Positions 1-8,054 of a stretch of DNA of 12,205 nucleotides are shown one piece after another (position 1 is the stretch's first letter; each line of letters opens with the position of its first letter). The notes below the pieces were generated by a model, which saw only the letters and a list, made by a program, of their open reading frames with translations, was not told the origin of the DNA and searched no databases. The position numbers were made by a program, and so were the translations under genes. This DNA is from Perkinsus olseni (taxonomy: Eukaryota > Perkinsozoa > Perkinsida > Perkinsidae), in NCBI GenBank assembly GCA_013115135.1, contig JABANP010000919.1, positions 1 through 12,205 of the forward strand, read 5' to 3'.

Positions 1-57
1 ACAGAAATCATTTCTGAGAAATGGCGAAAACGGTGAAACGGTTAGATACGATCTTGC

Positions 58-306
58 TCACTTGAGCTTCGTCAATGGTTGCGCGCGGCGGCGGTTGTCT
101 TTAACCAAAGGCGTAGGTAGTTTCCCAGTAGGCGTAGGTAACCGCTGCGTGTAGTGACTGGGATCACTCTCAACTCTCCCTAAGATCTTGGAACGAACCG
201 TACGACGAGCACGTTCCTTGACCTTCACATTTCTGTCAACTGGTTTAAGTCCATCCGACTGACCAACGACTCTATTGGAACTCTTGCCACTACGAGCCAA
301 TACCAT
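58..306 (-). CDS. Short basic ORF, possible start of a retroelement gag or gene fragment
   Basis: Eighty-two codons rich in Arg and Lys, with a repeated LPTPTGKLPTP segment caused by an 11-bp direct repeat (AGGCGTAGGTA at 109-119 and 130-140, 21 bp apart). The stop overlaps a possible splice donor (CAA then GTGAGC at 61-56). With an acceptor at 15-14 this would be a 48-nt intron, after which the frame stays open to the window edge. Such a short intron fits those in the P450 genes, but this is conjecture. No domain recognised; the ORF could be chance. Confidence 0.2.
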   Translation of the reverse strand: MVLARSGKSSNRVVGQSDGLKPVDRNVKVKERARRTVRSKILGRVESDPSHYTQRLPTPTGKLPTPLVKDNRRRAQPLTKLK

Positions 307-498
307 CGTTACTATTCAACTCAATACCTAACCCGCTAGGCAATACCGTAACTAACCCTTGACTACGATACCGCTCAGACGAAGCGTTGCCACTAGCGGA
401 TGAGATACCTCAAATCACGGTAATTCACCCTGAGCCTGGGCTCAAGTCCAACGTAGAGTAAACGACCTTGTTCGCTCACAGAACGCCACACCCTACGG

Positions 499-520
499 AT
501 CCTCAGTGAGGATTCCTCAC
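499..520. repeat. Overlapping single-base-centre palindromes
   Basis: ATCCTCA-G-TGAGGAT (499-513) overlaps GTGAGGA-T-TCCTCAC (506-520). One short motif therefore appears three times in plus, minus, plus orientation with an 8-bp step. Confidence 0.85.
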
Positions 521-526
521 AGCCTG

Positions 527-550
527 TTCGCATGCAAGGGTGCATGCGAA
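527..550. repeat. 10-bp hairpin, 4-nt loop
   Basis: TTCGCATGCA (527-536), loop AGGG, TGCATGCGAA (541-550); the pairing is perfect. No U-run follows and no role can be assigned. Confidence 0.85.
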
Positions 551-649
551 GTCGCTACGCTCACCCGAAGATACCTGAGTGTCTTTCGCTCGCCAACGGT
601 TTCTGGACACCCTGCATGTAATCTGATGAGCTAAACTGAGTTACCATTT

Positions 650-880
650 TGTCTCTGCTCCCTATAGTTGGGTTTACGATGACTGCCCCTGGTGAACACA
701 GCCCTTAAGGAGACAGTACGCGTGCACTAATCGGTTACCTCGCAACACCGAGGCTAGCAGTGCTAACCTAGCACAAATTGTGCTGCACAATATAGACAGC
801 ACAGACAATAAAGTAAATACCGCAACAGTATAACGATAAATATTATCATACAAGAGTCAGATCAACCATATTAGTTAACA
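650..880 (-). mobile_element. Weak LTR-like stretch (minus strand)
   Basis: Read on the minus strand it begins TGTTAAC and ends GAGACA. It is followed two bases later by TGGTAACTCAG, which could be read as a primer-binding site, and further on by the basic ORF at 306-58. Only the short TG...CA ends, the order of parts and an internal A/T-rich stretch support it. No second LTR is in the window and no coding domain is seen. Confidence 0.15.
770..791. repeat. Overlapping single-base-centre palindromes
   Basis: AGCACAA-A-TTGTGCT (770-784) overlaps ATTGTGC-T-GCACAAT (777-791). This is the same plus/minus/plus arrangement as at 499-520, with an unrelated sequence. Confidence 0.85.
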
Positions 881-1319
881 GGTCTCCGTATACTGCGCTG
901 AACCGCACATGGTACTGTCGTCACAGGACAAGGTGGCCGCGCCACCAGACCCTGCCCTCGATCTCAGAATCTTGCGGGCCAGGCGATCCTCTGCCATATA
1001 ACCGAACGCCAGCCAATGCTCCCCTGTGTTTCGATATATCTTAGTGGGGTAAAGTCCAACGCAGCTCGAAATGACTGTGCCTAGGAACCCGTCTCGTTTT
1101 GGTATCGGTAGACAACTGCACGTACAACCTCGGTGTCACTGACAGCGTCTCACGGGGAGGCAGAAATCTCTAGGGCGTGCAGAGAGAGCCGCTGTGCCCA
1201 GCCCAGGGGCTCAACAGCTGCAACAGCTCGATACCAGTAATCGAGCTTTGTGAGCAGGACCGTTTGACAGAGGCAGCCCCTGTGGTATATCAAGGCATCG
1301 ATTGTTCATGCAGAGAAAA

Positions 1320-1326
1320 TCATTTT
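1320..1326 (+). promoter_or_regulatory. Initiator-like TCATTYY upstream of P450 A
   Basis: TCATTTT lies 13 bases before the ATG at 1340. The exactly aligned position in paralog B is a few bases further on (TTATTCTCGCT in A, TCATTCTCGCT in B). It resembles the oomycete initiator core TCATTYY. Assignment is by motif similarity only. Confidence 0.35.
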
Positions 1327-1339
1327 ATTCTCGCTGGTA

Positions 1340-3619
1340 ATGACCTACTTGCCGGCTGCTGCCCAAGAGCTTATTGCGAAGTGCCGCTGGTTTCTCCAGT
1401 CTCGCAGAAAGCTGATTTTGGCGACAAGTGTAACCTTAGTACTCACTCTGAGAGCTCTGAAGTTTATGAAACGCCCCAAGGTTGACCTCCACGCCCGCTT
1501 CGGCGGGCCAAATCGGGTGAGCTCGTCAATAAATGTTTATTGGGTGTTCATTAAACATATGGTGTCGAGGATTGTGGTGAACTTACTCCGTATCGATCAC
1601 ATTCCTGGCGTCTTTCAGTTTCTCCCCTTGGGCCTCTTGTCAAGATCACGGGAGCGCTTTCATCACGCGCTAGAGATATTTGCTGATACTTACGGTGGTG
1701 TTTACTGCATCAAGTAAGGCGCCCAGCGTGACAGAGTTCTCTCATATTTCACTTGAACAGCATGACTCCAACGCCTCAGCAATTTTATCATCTGCGCAGG
1801 CCACTCTTGAAGCTGTGAGCATGTTAGCTTTTCAGAGACATCCTCGAAGATGTCGTAGTTGTTTCCGACCCGAAATTGGTCCGACAAGTGCTCGCGGAGC
1901 GTCCTAACACCTACATAAGGCGGCTCAATAAGGTTAACGTCCAGCCATTTACCGGTATGGTCACTACCGAAGGTGAAAAGTGGAAACGCAATAGGCGATT
2001 GGGTGCTCCAGCATTCAATGACGTGAACTCCGCTGCCATGGTACCCGACATGGCGAGAGTCGCGAAAAAACTGGTACGCTTCGTACTGTTGCTCCTCGAT
2101 TATTTCGTAAATAGGTTCGGCAACTGAGCTCTCTCTCACAAGACGGGCGCACCGTTTGGTCTCCCACCGAGTGGATCCCACTTTGCACCCTCGATACCTT
2201 GTGCGTTACATGTTTCGGGAACGACTTCAATTTCTTGAACCCTGATGGTAGTGTGGGCGTTCACGAGTCAAACCCCTCGGACCGAAGGCTTCGGTTAATG
2301 GTGTTCCGCACAAGTTCTAGTGTTTTCAACAACTGCGTGTGCCTAAAGGAAATCCCAAATGAGTCAAACAGTATACCCAACTGAAAGGCTCCTATGCACA
2401 GGTCGTGAAATCGTGCTTCGACCGCCATTGCCACCAGATCGCAGAATATGTTCATTCGGTAATTTCAGGTAATGCTCTGGGTCGCAGCTCCCAAGAGGTC
2501 CAGCAAGCATTGAAAGATACAATAGTTGGGTCTGGTCATGCTTCTTTGTTGAGTATCTTCCCCTGGATGACTCGTGATAGATTCCCATGGAATCTTAACC
2601 CCTTCATTAAAAAGGTGCGGCCCCGGTGTTGGCTCTGTGACGCTATGTCTTTTCTGTTAGCTACATCTGGGAATCAAGCGGCTCAATGAGCTTTGTGATG
2701 AGATCGCCAGCGGAAGGCAGGCAGAACGGCAGGCCGGGGTCCAGGCTTCACGCCGAGACCTGTTAGATAAACTATTGCATCTTGACCAAGAAGACTTACG
2801 GGGCAACATCATCACGTAACTCTCGCCTGCCATATGATGTTCACGTGTGCTAGGTTGGAAACTGTATCATCTGGAGGTCCGTCTCACCGCTTAAACAGTT
2901 TGTTGCAGGTTCTTCATCGCCGGCAGCGACACTTCGGCTATGTCCGTTGCCTGGTGTCTCTACTATCTCTGTCTCAACCCTTGTATTCAAAATCAGGCAA
3001 GGGCCGAGGTGGATGCGCTCGGTCGCGACCCAGAAACGATGAAAGATGTTGATGAGCTACCGCTCGTTGAGTGCTGTGTACTCGAGGCGCTGAGGGTAAG
3101 CTTTCAGTCCGACCCAGCCTGGAAGAGTACGGTGATCCTGTTAGCTGCAACCCCCGAGTGTGATGCTTCTCAACGAATGCATCACCGACACCTCACTGAA
3201 TGGGAAGACGATTCCTTCTGGAACTTTGGTTGTCACGCTTCTCCGCAAAGCTATGGTTCAGGAGTCGCAAGGCGGGACAAATTTCAAGTACACAACCGGA
3301 TCCCCATTCACTCCTGGATCCTTTCGTCCTTCGTGTTTACTGAATGAGATCATTTGTCAGGCCGGAGCGTTGGCTGACACATGACGGCTCCGCGGTCGAC
3401 CGACCTCGCACTCGCGAGCACCTCGCATTTGGCGATGGTCCTCGGCAATGCCCGGGACAGAGAATGGCTCTTATCGAAGCTACAACTATTGTATCTGTTA
3501 TCCTCAGGCATTTCGATAACCTCAGACTCAAGAATAGTCCAGAAAGTGTCCGTGGGGACTTGAAGTTCTCCTACGGACCAAAGAATTTTGAGCTCGTGAT
3601 GTTCCCCCGGCACCACTAG
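1340..3619 (+). CDS. Cytochrome P450 monooxygenase, paralog A (9 exons, 510 aa)
   Basis: Exons by inspection: 1340-1516, 1619-1713, 1836-2073, 2115-2247, 2469-2614, 2661-2815, 2909-3095, 3145-3287, 3361-3619. All introns are GT-AG, with phases 0,2,0,1,0,2,0,2, and the joined frame is open to TAG. Family landmarks: an N-terminal hydrophobic anchor at about residues 25-42 followed by basic residues (KFMKRPK) and a Gly/Pro hinge; C-helix W140xxxR144; I-helix A319-G-S-D-T-S324 for oxygen activation; K-helix E374xxR377; P426-E-R-W429; and haem loop F448-GDGPRQCPG with Cys455 as the expected iron ligand. A length of 510 aa is normal for a microsomal P450. The ATG was chosen because MxYLPxAA is shared by all three paralogs. 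By family it should be an ER-membrane, NADPH-reductase-dependent monooxygenase. The substrate is unknown and I do not assign a CYP family. In the exons compared, C is its closest relative in the window. Confidence 0.9.
2281..2295. repeat. 15-nt palindrome in intron 4 of P450 A
   Basis: ACCGAAG-G-CTTCGGT, the counterpart of the 10903-10924 element in the inverted copy. Confidence 0.85.
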
Positions 3620-3817
3620 AGCATTCATCGCCGAGCTTCTTTGCTGACTTTCTGTCATGACAGGTCGGTTTCAGACCCGCCCGATGAATTCTTTCAAAGA
3701 GATTGATCTCCTATTCGATTTGCCGTCTGTCGCGTTGGTAGTGACTCGGGTCACCTACACCATCTCTTAATCGGTGAAGCATGAGAGCGCATTAGTACGA
3801 ACTCTCACTGAAAGAGA

Positions 3818-3846
3818 TGAAACACCGTCGGGCCGACGGTGTTTCA
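3818..3846. repeat. 29-nt perfect palindrome with single-base centre
   Basis: Arms of 14 bp: TGAAACACCGTCGG, centre G (3832), CCGACGGTGTTTCA. It lies about 200 bp past the stop of P450 A. The corresponding position 3' of P450 C has the left half start (TGAAACACC) but not the palindrome. It could fold as a hairpin in RNA or as a cruciform. There is no T-run to suggest a simple terminator. Confidence 0.9.
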
Positions 3847-3848
3847 GT

Positions 3849-3863
3849 AGATCCAGTGGATCT
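3849..3863. repeat. 15-nt palindrome with single-base centre
   Basis: AGATCCA-G-TGGATCT, two bases after the larger palindrome and also absent from the P450 C flank. Confidence 0.85.
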
Positions 3864-4303
3864 AACGACATCGAAACAAGGGTTAACACTGCTCGAGCAC
3901 CGCGATGAGCAATGCTGGACCTCAGTGGTGTCGCTCGGGTGTGCGGTGCCTGGAACAAAAAAATAATCAACGGCCATTGGCGTGGAGGTGAACCAGCCGT
4001 GGCATGACCTCGCTGCCGAACGCTTCCAAGGAATGTAGCGGGAACTAGTACACGCAGTGGCCCGGTTGTCAAGGCTGCTGACAAACCAGTCCGTTGTGCA
4101 TGGCATGAACTCGACCGTTCATGTCCCGTCTTTTGAATGTTCCCGGCTGAAAATCGATGCATCACTTCAAGCACCAGCCATCGCGTACACAGGAAATTAA
4201 GTACTGCAGCCCGAAAGGAGTCGCTGAAGACTGATTCCTGAGTCGGAATACCGTATACGTGTATGAACGGATGATCAAACCTTAATCTCCCGCGCTAGCG
4301 ATA

Positions 4304-4322
4304 GTACCCGGTACAATGTACC
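4304..4322. repeat. Alternating GTACC/GGTAC palindromes
   Basis: GTACC-C-GGTAC (4304-4314) overlaps GGTACA-A-TGTACC (4310-4322), giving three alternating copies of a GTACC motif. Confidence 0.8.
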
Positions 4323-4437
4323 CTCCGAGGGCTCCTGCTTACAGCACCAATCGCAGCCAGCGCGTAACAACTCACGCGCTGAGGCAATGACTGCCTAGTG
4401 GATCCTACCAGAAACAATAATATGCATCCTTCCCCCT

Positions 4438-4458
4438 CCGAGACTCTCGGACCGAGAG
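4438..4458. repeat. Alternating CCGAGA/TCTCGG palindromes
   Basis: CCGAGA-C-TCTCGG (4438-4450) overlaps CTCTCGG-A-CCGAGAG (4444-4458), again in plus/minus/plus order. Confidence 0.85.
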
Positions 4459-4900
4459 GCTTTATCGGCCTCGGTCGTGTAGGCTGGGCGCAGCTCCAAC
4501 TCTTGTGGTTGAGCGCCACTGGGCTAGCTTTCCACCGTGGATTCCTACGGAACTAGACGCGTTGTTGTCCTGGAGCTGCATACCAGCCAGCCTTATTTGT
4601 CTGCCGAGATCTGCGAGTTGGCCAGAATCACAGTACCACCTCGACTCATTCAAGTAAAGAACCCGACTGGCGTTATCGTTGGAAGACAACCATGCGCAGC
4701 GGGGCGTCACGAGTAGACGCGATTTTCGATAGCTTGCAAGGAGCCCGTGGGCCTTGAGGTTCACCAGACTGCCGACCGAAGAGTCGAGATCATGAATTGC
4801 AGTCGAAGACAGTGTGGTCATGAATGATAACTGAGCAGTTGATGATCGGCCGCCGGTCGGCAAAACCCGTGCTATCATCATCCACAAAGGGGAAACAGTT

Positions 4901-4907
4901 TCATTCT
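4901..4907 (+). promoter_or_regulatory. Initiator-like TCATTYY upstream of P450 B
   Basis: TCATTCT followed by CGCTCGCT lies eight bases before the ATG at 4916. It is homologous to the sequence in front of paralog A. It fits the oomycete initiator consensus, but the 5' leader would be very short. Confidence 0.4.
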
Positions 4908-4915
4908 CGCTCGCT

Positions 4916-7225
4916 ATGACCTACCTGCCGATTGCAGCCGGAAAAGTGGCCATGAAGTTCCGGTGGCTACTCAAGTCTCGCGCGACCCTGATCCTGGCGA
5001 CCGGCATAGCTTCAGTTCTTGCTTTTAAGGCCCTCAAGCTGATAAGTCGCTCGAAGGTTCATCTCCATGCCCGCTTCGGCGGACCCAAATGGGTGAGTTT
5101 GATGTTTGCTATCTATAATGCTGGTGAGGCGTTCGTATGAGTAATGACAACGAGGGCTCACTAAAGACTTCAGAAGCTGACCATTCCCTGAGATTTGCTT
5201 CTGCCAGTTACTCCCCGTCGTGGGCTTCTTGCCTAAGTCTCTGGACCACATGCACCGCGCCTTAGAGATCTTTGCTGATACTTATGGCAGCATTTACTGT
5301 GTCAAGTAAGCCGCGCAGTCTATAACGCGCTTGTTAGCGGTGCTTGGCTCAAGACATTGTGAAAGTGCCGTCATACTCGGACCTAGTCTCGAGAGAGTCC
5401 TCGAGAGAGACCTCTGCCGAGTAACTCGGTGACGGTCTCTCTCGTTGAGTCGGTAATGTGTCCCTCCCTCTTCAGAGTTACTGGCATGGACGTGGTCGTT
5501 CTTTCCGATCCCAACTTAATCAGACAAGTTCTGAAGGAGCGCCCGAACAACTTCACCAGATTCGGCAATGAGGACAAGATATTGCCCTTCTCTGGCATGT
5601 TTACTGCCGAAGGAGAAGAATGGAAGCGCAACAGGCGATTGGGTGCCCCGGCATTCAACGAAAAGAACTCGACTGCCATGATACCCGACATGTCGAGGGT
5701 TGCACTGAAGCTGGTAGGCTTCACCGTCACTGTTCTTTCTGTATGGTTTTGTGTCAAGGTTCGGCAGCTGAGCTCTCTCGCTCGAGACGGTCGAATTGTT
5801 TGGTCTCCTACGGAGTGGATCCCGCTCTGCACGCTTGATGTCCTGTGTATCACATCATTGGGCAACGACTATAATTTCCTAAACCCTGATGGTAGCTGCT
5901 CCGTTTCGGGTTGCAATATAATGAGATCCGGAAAATTGCCTAGGGGCGTCCGAATGAGTTTCGGCCTCCTCAAGAGGGGCAAGTTCCGTAGGGCACCGTG
6001 TATACAGTCTCACAATGATAACCCGAGCATGGCACCTTTTGACGGTATCCCGCATGTCATTCGCTTATTCAGGTCTCTCTCTCGGTCATCGGTCTCGAGT
6101 GGTTCAACAAGCGATCAACGATACAATGGCGGGGTCAGGTTATGCGGTTACTCTCGGCTATTTCCCCTGGATGACTCGAGATAGATTCCCGTGGAATCTC
6201 AATCCCATGATCCATAAGGTGTGGCCGCCGTTGTCGATTCAGTCAGGATACGACTTCCACTCTGTCAGCTACATGCGGGGTTGAAGCGGCTCAGAGGAAA
6301 TTGTGACGAAATCATCCGTGAAAGACTGGAAGAACGGCGAGCCGGAGAACGAGACAAGCGACGTGACCTCTTAGATAAACTGCTGGACCTTGATCGAGAA
6401 GACTTGCTGGGAAATCTCATCACGTAAAACCCTGAACAGCCGGGCAATGTGGGAATGCTCGTGATTCGATATTTTCCTCTTCGAACAAGGTGAGCCTCAC
6501 GAGCGTCATAGCTCACTTCAGGTTCTTCATCGCCGGCAGCGACACCTCGGCTATGACCGTCGCCTGGTGTCTCTACTATCTCTGTCTCAACCCTTGTATT
6601 CAGAGCGAGGCACGAGGCGAAGTGGATGCGCTCGGCCATGACCCTGAAACAATGGAGGATCTAAATTTGGTGCCTTACATTGAGTGTTGTGTACTTGAGG
6701 CGCTAAGGGTGAGCTCTCATACCGCTCAAACATTGAAAAGGACGCTGGTTCTGTCAGTTGCAACCCCCGTCTGCGTTCCTCCTTCACGAGTGTATCGCCG
6801 ATACCTCACTGAATGGAAAGACGGTTCCGCCGGGTACTGTTGTCATTACGCTCATACGGAAAGCGATGGTCACGACATCTCAAGGCGGAACAATTTTCAG
6901 GTATGCAGACTGATCGTTCCTGCACGGTTTGTTCTTCTGTAATGGTACGATTGACCTGTTTGTCAGACCGGAGCGTTGGCTAAGCCGTGACGGCTCCGCG
7001 GTGGACCGAACTCGCGCTCGCGAGCATCTCGCTTTTGGCGGAGGTCCCAGGCAATGCCCGGGGCAGAATATGGCTATTATCGAAGCTACAATTGTCGTGG
7101 CCCTAATCCTCAGGCATTTCGACGGCCTTAGACTCAGGAATACTCCAGAGAATGTTCGTGGGGAGATAAAGCTCACCTATGGGCCGAAGAATCTTGAGGT
7201 CGTGATGTCTCAGCGGGATTCCTAG
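4916..7225 (+). CDS. Cytochrome P450 monooxygenase, paralog B (9 exons, 511 aa)
   Basis: Exons: 4916-5092, 5208-5305, 5476-5713, 5759-5891, 6073-6218, 6269-6423, 6522-6708, 6758-6900, 6967-7225. Intron positions and phases are the same as in paralog A. The joined frame is open for 511 codons to TAG. Landmarks: anchor about residues 25-42 (LILATGIASVLAFKALKL); Pro hinge LLPVVGFLP encoded at the start of exon 2; W141xxxR145; A320-G-S-D-T-S325; E375xxR378; P427-E-R-W430; haem loop F449-GGGPRQCPG with Cys456. It is the most canonical and the most diverged of the three: in the 62-residue exon 7 it differs from A at about 12 positions, whereas C differs from A at about 7. Intron 2 (5306-5475) contains a strong nested hairpin. 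It lies in tandem with A, about 1.3 kb downstream. Expected to be a membrane-anchored monooxygenase; substrate unknown. Confidence 0.92.
5402..5444. repeat. Nested hairpin in intron 2 of P450 B
   Basis: Outer arms CGAGAGAGACC (5402-5412) and GGTCTCTCTCG (5434-5444) are perfect. Within the loop is CCGAGT-A-ACTCGG (5417-5429). The structure ends 31 nt before the 3' splice site at 5475 and could affect acceptor choice or branch-point access. It is not seen in the shorter intron 2 of A or C. Confidence 0.85.
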
Positions 7226-7364
7226 AGCTTTTTGCACTGAATTTCTCTCATTTTCACTTCTATTGGTTATATGGGTCATTTCAAGCCTGGAGAGTAGACT
7301 TTTTAAGGGTTTTCAACAATGCAAGAGTTGCGTTCACAGTGAGATCCGGTTGCATATATCGTCC

Positions 7365-7381
7365 CTTCACCGTCGGTGAAG
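7365..7381. repeat. 17-nt palindrome with single-base centre
   Basis: CTTCACCG-T-CGGTGAAG, about 140 bp after the stop of P450 B. A related TCGGTGAAG without its partner occurs 3' of P450 A near 3772. Confidence 0.85.
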
Positions 7382-7710
7382 TGAGGGAACATGGCCGAAT
7401 TGGCTCTTATTGACCGAGACGCAGGATAATTATATAGTGGCCGCAAAATTGTCTCATCCACCGACAGCATCGCTCATGTGACGGAGCGAGCAAAACCTTG
7501 GCTAAGTGTGGTAACGTGGGCAGGGTATGCATGGCGTACACATGAGTTTCAAGCACGCCCCGTGCGTTGACGTACGCGTCGAGCCTACTTTGCGTGAAGC
7601 GCTACACAAAGGGCCTATAAATTAGGGATTTCAAGTGCATTTCTTTAAGGAAATCCTCGGAAATTTAGGGGAATATGGTAAAACTCTTAGTGCAAATCCA
7701 GTGGTGAGAG

Positions 7711-7812
7711 CGCGCGCGCCAGGCTCTAGCTCTGACTACCTAACAGTGGTCCCCGACCGCTAGTGTTGTTTCGCCGAGCGAAGGGAGGGCATGTCCAGCC
7801 CAGGCGCGCGCG
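7711..7812. repeat. GC-alternating 10-bp inverted repeat
   Basis: CGCGCGCGCC (7711-7720) and GGCGCGCGCG (7803-7812), 82 bp apart. Alternating CG tracts are low complexity, so the pairing may be fortuitous. Confidence 0.6.
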
Positions 7813-7963
7813 ATTATTAAATGCGTGAGGTATCTCAAGCTAGGCTAAAGGTCGTTGTGCGCTGTAGTGATTATCTCTCCTGCCGTTCGCGCCTTTGAAA
7901 CAAGTTTTTATCTCTCGACCCGTCCCTACCCGCCCTGGAGGAGGCCCCAGACACGTCCAGTGT

Positions 7964-7991
7964 GAGTCGTAATATCAGTGTGATACGACTC
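7964..7991. repeat. Hairpin upstream of the 8055 candidate exon
   Basis: GAGTCGTA (7964-7971) pairs with TACGACTC (7984-7991). Allowing a 3-nt bulge, the stem extends by TCA/TGA to a GTG loop. It would lie in the 5' leader if the 8055 gene is real. Confidence 0.7.
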
Positions 7992-8054
7992 CACCCTGTT
8001 CGTGTCGCATGAGGCTGCCACGGGACCCCGGTATGTCTGCGAAGCCACGCCCAG

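Larger units (their letters stand above)
1..1289. other. Left flank without a confident gene
   Basis: Apart from the uncertain basic ORF and LTR-like stretch, it holds hairpins: TTCGCATGCA/TGCATGCGAA (527-550, loop 4), GGTGGC/GCCACC (932-946), AGCTCGAT/ATCGAGCT (1225-1247, about 95 bp before the P450 A start), and overlapping odd palindromes at 499-520 and 770-791. No tRNA or rRNA recognised. Confidence 0.6.
1290..3985 (+). repeat. Inverted duplication, left arm (carries P450 A)
   Basis: This 2.7-kb unit aligns with the reverse complement of about 9225-11860. Similarity runs through exons and introns and into both flanks. Upstream, both carry ATCGATYGTYCATGCRGAG (1297-1315 here). Downstream, both carry CATCGCCGAGCTYCTTTGCTGACTTTCTGTC-like sequence near 3625 and CGAACTCTCACTGAA near 3798. 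Boundaries are approximate because similarity fades gradually. Confidence 0.75.
3620..4915. other. Intergenic region between P450 A and B
   Basis: Up to about 3985 it is duplicated flank shared with the 3' side of P450 C. From there to the promoter of B I recognise no gene. Minus-strand ORFs of 135 and 141 codons exist but look like chance openings. Hairpins are frequent: 3818-3846, 3849-3863, 4304-4322, CAGCGCGT/ACGCGCTG (4358-4381) and 4438-4458. The last 40 bp resemble the sequence in front of A. Confidence 0.65.
7226..8054. other. Intergenic region downstream of P450 B
   Basis: No coding signal recognised. It contains an odd palindrome at 7365-7381, a TATAAATT at about 7616-7623, a 10-bp GC-rich inverted repeat at 7711-7720/7803-7812 and a hairpin at 7964-7991. 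Confidence 0.6.

Noticed and set aside
1177..1485. Plus-strand ORF overlapping exon 1 of P450 A
   Set aside because: It is in another frame from the P450 exon and starts in low-similarity upstream DNA; a shadow of the real exon.
1340..3619. P450 A as a frameshifted pseudogene
   Set aside because: Unspliced reading shows many stops and frame changes, but all eight are resolved by GT-AG introns at positions shared with B and C.
3767..4174. Minus-strand ORFs of 135 and 104 codons downstream of P450 A
   Set aside because: They overlap the palindromes and duplicated 3' flank. The homologous frame near 9208-9402 is only partly kept, so common descent of non-coding DNA explains the likeness.
4462..4887. 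141-codon minus-strand ORF in front of P450 B
   Set aside because: Of a length expected about once by chance in a window of this size. No recognisable domain, and it overlaps the probable promoter of B.
5714..5767. Intron 3 of P450 B ending at CAG 5765-5767
   Set aside because: The same position is CAA in A and C. The upstream AG (5758 in B, 2114 in A, 11084 in C) works in all three and keeps the conserved VRQL in frame.
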